Shown here one piece after another: positions 60,401-64,000 of a stretch of 64,000 bases of DNA (its first letter is position 1; the number at the start of each line of letters is the position of its first letter). This stretch comes from Liopterus haemorrhoidalis (Eukaryota; Arthropoda; Insecta; Coleoptera; Dytiscidae). Location of the stretch: contig OZ020625.1 of assembly GCA_963971575.1 (NCBI GenBank), forward strand, positions 24,826,992-24,890,991, given 5' to 3'. The notes beneath the pieces were generated by a model, which did not search any database, was not told the origin of the DNA, and saw nothing but the letters and a program-made list of their open reading frames with translations. The position numbers and the translations under genes are program-made.

Positions 60401-62845
60401 ACCAACAGAAAAAGCAGTTTGTCGGCATTCGGCTGATGGTTGAATGTTTGCAGGAAACTATGTATATAATTATTTTACTTTAATTGTGTGATTCTAGAGT
60501 CATGATGATGCAGTAAGTTACAATTTATGGCCAAATCAAACCGTTTATTTTGCTGTGGAGGACCCGAGTATATACGGTACGCATTTTTTTAATCATAAAA
60601 TTTGTTTAAAAGTAGTAGTATTGGGTCGTCAAAGATGGGATTTGTAGAAAAAAAGGCAAAGTTTGTCGATAACTTACAAATACCAGGGATGTTTCCTAAA
60701 TTCTGGGAATTGTGCTATAATTAAATTACGCAGAACTTATAGGCAATGTTATTGGTGCCAGACAAGTCTTGACATGTTTATGCAACTAACTAGTGCAATA
60801 TTGTTCAGTCTGATTTAGGTGTTCGACTGATATAGACGCGTTTTCATAGCACTGTTTTTGTACCATGGAAGACGCAGCAAAATCTCAAAGAGCAATAATT
60901 TTCTTTTTGTGGAAAGAAGGTGTGAAAACATCAGAAATTATTCAGCGTCTGCAAGGAGTATTTGGTGAGTCTGCAGAATCTAAAAGTACTGTTTATCGGT
61001 GGATCGATCGTTTCAAAACCGGTATAACATCACTAGAAGACGATCCACGCAGTGGACGCCCAAGCACGTCGGTAAATGAAAGAAATATTACTGCCGTCGA
61101 AGACCTACTGAAAGAGGACAGGCGAATGACTATTCGTCAAATTAGTGTGCGCCTAGGGATAGGTACACGACAAGTTCATGACATCTTGCATGATTGTTTA
61201 GGCGTTAGCAAGATTTCGCCGCGCTGGGTGCCAAGGCTGTTGGGACCAGAACAGAAACTCAATAGGTCTGATACTTGTCGTCAACTTCAAGAGCATTAGT
61301 TTATTGTTGGGATAAACGTATTCAGTTAAATGGAGATTATGTTGAAAAACTACATTTTAATATTGACGAAAATTAACCAAATAATAAAAATTATAGCTAA
61401 AAAAAGTTGTCCAAATTGCCCATACACAACTTGTTGCCACTACACATTTGTCTAGCCAAGGGGTCGGCACTATGAGGCTCCGGAGCCGCATGCGGCTCTT
61501 TTAGAAAATATTGTGGCTCTTTGAAAATTGGCTGGTTTTTATTTTAATATAATTTATTTTTTAAGTTTCAACTTTCTGCCTGTACTATACAGGTTTTGTA
61601 TTGTTCAGGATGTTTTACGGTACAATTCACGCCCGGTAATTTCCCGAGTTGCTGTATATTCCCTTTTAGAAGAAGTAATTTCTGATGAATGATATACGCG
61701 CAGAAACATTTTTACATTTTATTAATTTTCAAAAACATAAGGACAATAACAACGTTATTAAATGCAATTTTTTTTGCACAAACTATTGTTAACATGCAAG
61801 AAGCTTTTGGAGAAAGATTTAAAGAGTTTAGAAAATATAAAGCTACACTAGCTCTTTTGACAAAACCAATTGAACGAGATATGCAGCAATTACATTTATC
61901 ACCATTCCCATTGATTAATCAGGTACAATTTGAACTTCAATTATTGGATTTGAAATCCAAAGATTTATGGAATAATATATTCTTAAAACTTAATTCTGAA
62001 CTGGAAAGTTTAGAAAGAGAAAAGTTCATTTTATCCAGCATAAGTGGACCGAAATTCGCAATCTTCAAGATGTAGATAAAGTTGTTTTCGAAGCTTGGAA
62101 TTGTCTTCAAGAATCGTTCAATCATTTAAAAAATTATGCTTTTGGACTACTGACAATTTTCGGATCCACACATTACTGTGAGTCTTTTCACATATGAAAT
62201 TAATAGTCAGTTAAGAAGTAATCTTACTGACCTGAAACTTGAGTGCTGCCTTAAGTTAAAGATTACTGAATATTTACCAAATATTGAAGTCTTATCGAAC
62301 ACTATGCAAGTAGCAATCGTCCCAGTAAAAAAATTATTATATTGTAATATATTGGCAAGTGCAATAGGTATCACAAACTAAATGTATAAGTAAATATTAA
62401 TTTATTTATATATTATATATTAATAACAATTTTTACGTTTTTTTTCTTTTTCTTAAATATAGCATATATATTTTAGCGGCTCTTCCATGTTATTGTTTTT
62501 GTTTTCAATATAGATTTGGCTCTTTGTCACTGAAAGGTTGCCGACCTAGCAGTAACGGAGCTAGACAAATGTAAACATTGGCCTTGACTTGCCACGCCGT
62601 CCGTATGCGCATTTAGATTAATATGTGCGCAAATGATGTCAATGATACCTATAATTTTACATTTTCTTAATTTTTAAAACAGATGATCAAAATATAAAAT
62701 GGTAGTTACTATTTTTTTTTTCAGGTGATCCTTTAAAAAATGCCTTGAATCAAGTTATGAAGCAAACATGTATAAGATTTGTTTTAGTCGACCCAGACGA
62801 GGATCCAGATGACATATATATCACACTAAGAAAAACTACGAAACT
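57464..62845 (+). CDS. Astacin-family metalloprotease, exons 1-3 (partial gene)
   Basis: Astacins are secreted zinc endopeptidases. Exons: 57464-57544, 60498-60576, 62725-62845, with GT-AG introns and phases 0,1,2. Exon 1 encodes a typical signal peptide (MRFEGVLVFFLFIIFC) followed by a basic RGKRK. Exon 2 has SYNLWPNQTVYFAVED, matching the LWPNG-x-V-x-Y start of the astacin catalytic domain. Exon 3 has LKNALNQVMKQTCIRF, the conserved region with the first disulphide Cys (TC[IV]-x-F). The zinc motif HExxHxxGxxH and the Met-turn would be encoded beyond 64000 and cannot be checked. The propeptide is very short: at most about 20 residues separate the signal peptide from NLWPN. Introns 1 and 2 are filled with repeats, a mariner and a hAT relic. 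Confidence 0.75.
57600..58010. repeat. Degenerate tandem repeat, ~40-bp unit
   Basis: About ten units of the type TTTTTCTTGGGGGTCTCAGAAGCC, varied by small indels. In astacin intron 1. Confidence 0.75.
58076..58707. mobile_element. MITE with CATGGGTGCATTCGA-type ends
   Basis: The left CATGGGTGCATTCGAGTTG and the right, inverted, CATGGGGTACATTCGATTTG. Subterminal GAGCGAGCG/CGCTCG repeats on both sides. No frame. In astacin intron 1. Confidence 0.65.
58893..58970 (+). repeat. 23-bp tandem repeat, 3.4 copies
   Basis: The unit CTGGCCCATTAATGTATCAA plus three bases occurs at 58893, 58916 and 58939, and partly at 58962. GGGCCAG also occurs inverted just upstream (58837). Confidence 0.85.
58971..60497. 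other. Astacin intron 1, unassigned part
   Basis: AT-rich, no gene. 59608-59690 matches the left half of the MITE at 36882. AATAAATTCATTCAACGATGG-type inverted sequences (about 59140-59290) suggest another degraded fold-back element. Confidence 0.35.
60865..61380 (+). pseudogene. Mariner transposase, internally deleted
   Basis: Frame 60865-61299 encodes a complete-looking DNA-binding half (IIFFLWKEGVKTSEIIQRL; STVYRWIDRFKTG; SGRPSTSVNERNI; KISPRWVPRLLGPEQ). It then jumps directly, with a frame change, to a C-terminal end (WDKRIQLNGDYVEKLHF; stop at about 61374). All three catalytic motifs are deleted. A different mariner family from A. In astacin intron 2. Confidence 0.8.
61457..62550 (+). 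pseudogene. hAT transposase relic, copy 3 (best preserved)
   Basis: Left end CAAGGGGTCGGCAC; right end GGTTGCCGAC. Frame 61689-62075 has MQEAFGERFKEFRKYKATLA and SPFPLINQVQFELQLLDLKS; 62178-62381 has INSQLRSNLTDLKLECCL. It corresponds to the C-terminal half of GTF2IRD2/ZBED-type hAT transposases, with no BED finger and no DDE start. Frameshifts at about 62050 and 62170. Confidence 0.7.
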
Positions 62846-62879
62846 GTAAGTTAAGTTGCGTTTAAATAATGTCTTTAGG

Positions 62880-63090
62880 GCTTCATAGGGATGTAGGGCT
62901 TCATAGGCAGAGTCGCAGTAGGGGGGGGGGCACGGCCCCTAGCGCCCTAAGGAAAAGGTCGCCGACGAGCTTGACTAAGGGGCGCCACAAAAGGTGAGGA
63001 CCTTTTTTTTGCTCCTCATCACTTGGATTTTGGGAGTTGAGGATCTTTTTTTCTCATTACCTGAAATTTAGGAGGTGAGGACCTTTTTTT
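62880..63090. repeat. G-tract MITE scrap and GGTGAGGACC repeats
   Basis: GCAGAGTCGCAGTA then ten G and GGCACGGCCCC (about 62907-62945), a diverged end of the G-tract MITE type. Then two GTGAGGACCTTTTTTT units (about 62992 and 63075). In the astacin intron after exon 3. Confidence 0.45.
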
Positions 63091-63091
63091 G

Positions 63092-64000
63092 AAAAAACCC
63101 TTATACCGTCATTTCGTCGTCAGTCTGTCTGTCTGTTCGGTAAAAATTGTAGCCAAACGGCTAAACCTAGAGAGTTGAAATTTGGCATGCTTATACAACT
63201 CTTTGACCCGCACATAGGAAAAATACTAAAACATCTAAAAAACATATCCCCCTAAAAATATAAACAAATATGTGCTCATCGAAAAAAAAAATATTTTTTT
63301 ATAATTCTGGGTAGGGTATCAAATGAAAGCCCTTGGTACGTGGATTAACGATCAAATTTTTATTGTTGCAAGATAAATTATTTTGAAGCGATTTTTACCA
63401 AAATTGTGCAAAAAAAATTTTGTCCCACAACCTGTAGCCCAGATGGTTTAAACTAAAAATCTGAAAACATTCTAAGTAATGTACATTGGTGTGAACCGGA
63501 ATAGAACAACAGGAATTTTTGATCAGATTATGTTTTCGGAAAATAACGCATTTTTTGTAACTAAAATATATAAAATATTTAATCCGCTATTTAACATAGT
63601 GAATAAGTGAACCTGCGTAGTACAGTGGTATCGTTGTCGCTACGTGAGTTGAAACTACTGCAAGAAACTTCTGTTCGAATCCCGTCAATTTTTATTTTTT
63701 CTTTTTTTTGCATTTTTATTTTGTTTAAATTATCTTGTCAAAATTGTAGTTATGTTTTAGCAAATGTTGCACTTAATTCTTAAAAGCGTAAATTTAATAA
63801 CCAGTTGGAAGTGTTGAAATTATAATTTAATTCTATGTTTGAATGCATACGAAATCAGAGAGGTGGAGTTTATGACTTAAACAACCAATGGAAGCCGTAG
63901 GCGCAATTTTCAAAATAATAATGAAGTTTGCTATATAAAAAAAAATACTGCAAATATTTAGAAACCCAAATAATGGTATTAGGCATTCGAATTAAAATTT
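63092..64000 (+). repeat. R1 copy e, runs off the window
   Basis: It starts within the R1 5' end at AAAACCCTTATACCGTCAT. The CTGT microsatellite is short (63125-63136). The body is as in copy d to the window end. The tRNA-like cassette at 63608-63690 is of a different type. Confidence 0.78.
63608..63690 (+). ncRNA. tRNA-like cassette in R1 copy e
   Basis: GCGTAGTACAGTGGTATCG (box-A-like) and CTGTTCGAATCCCGTC (box-B-like), about 55 nt apart. The sequence between is unrelated to the cassettes of copies a-d. Confidence 0.5.

Overview
The window is AT-rich nuclear DNA of an insect. The best evidence is a complete seven-exon odorant receptor of the insect-only 7tm_6 type, together with GT-AG introns and many Tc1/mariner, hAT, Harbinger, LINE and LTR elements. 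The order cannot be fixed from the sequence; a beetle or a true bug would both fit. No bacterial or phage operon and no CRISPR array is present.

Five host genes were found. (1) 1-1263 (+): the 3' end of an unrecognised protein with a Thr-rich mucin-like linker and three degenerate helical repeats. (2) 22859 down to 9389 (-): an odorant receptor, 7 exons, 387 aa. (3) 38649 down to 25716 (-): a BEN-domain protein, 7 exons, 324 aa. (4) 53004 down to 41110 (-): an orthologue of Sans/USH1G (ankyrin repeats plus SAM), 7 exons, 450 aa. (5) 57464 onwards (+): the first three exons of a secreted astacin-family metalloprotease that runs off the window. I built the exon chains by hand. Every junction has GT/AG sites and matching phase, and each complete chain sums to a whole number of codons.

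Almost everything else is mobile DNA, mostly lying in the introns of these genes. 2.1-8.5 kb is a LINE interrupted by a Mag-type Ty3/Gypsy element with 82-bp LTRs. 10-20 kb (odorant receptor introns) holds hAT, Harbinger and mariner elements, a ~150-bp satellite and an intact DD41D element. 21-34 kb holds the repeat families called here R1 and R2, hAT relics and poly-C MITEs. 34-41 kb (BEN-gene intron 1 and the 3' flank of Sans) holds the long inverted-repeat family R3, a hAT carrying a gene fragment, and G-tract MITEs. 41-53 kb (Sans introns) holds nested mariner, R2 and MITE insertions and an intact Tc1. 53-64 kb holds mariner-in-mariner nests, SINEs, R1 copies, a hammerhead-like motif and hAT relics.

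The most unusual observation is the ~1-kb R1 family. Five copies share the same body, but at one fixed internal position they carry tRNA-like cassettes of at least three different types. A second is a hAT insertion whose 8-bp target duplication is exactly the splice-donor sequence of Sans exon 5. All calls come from reading the sequence; no database search was possible.
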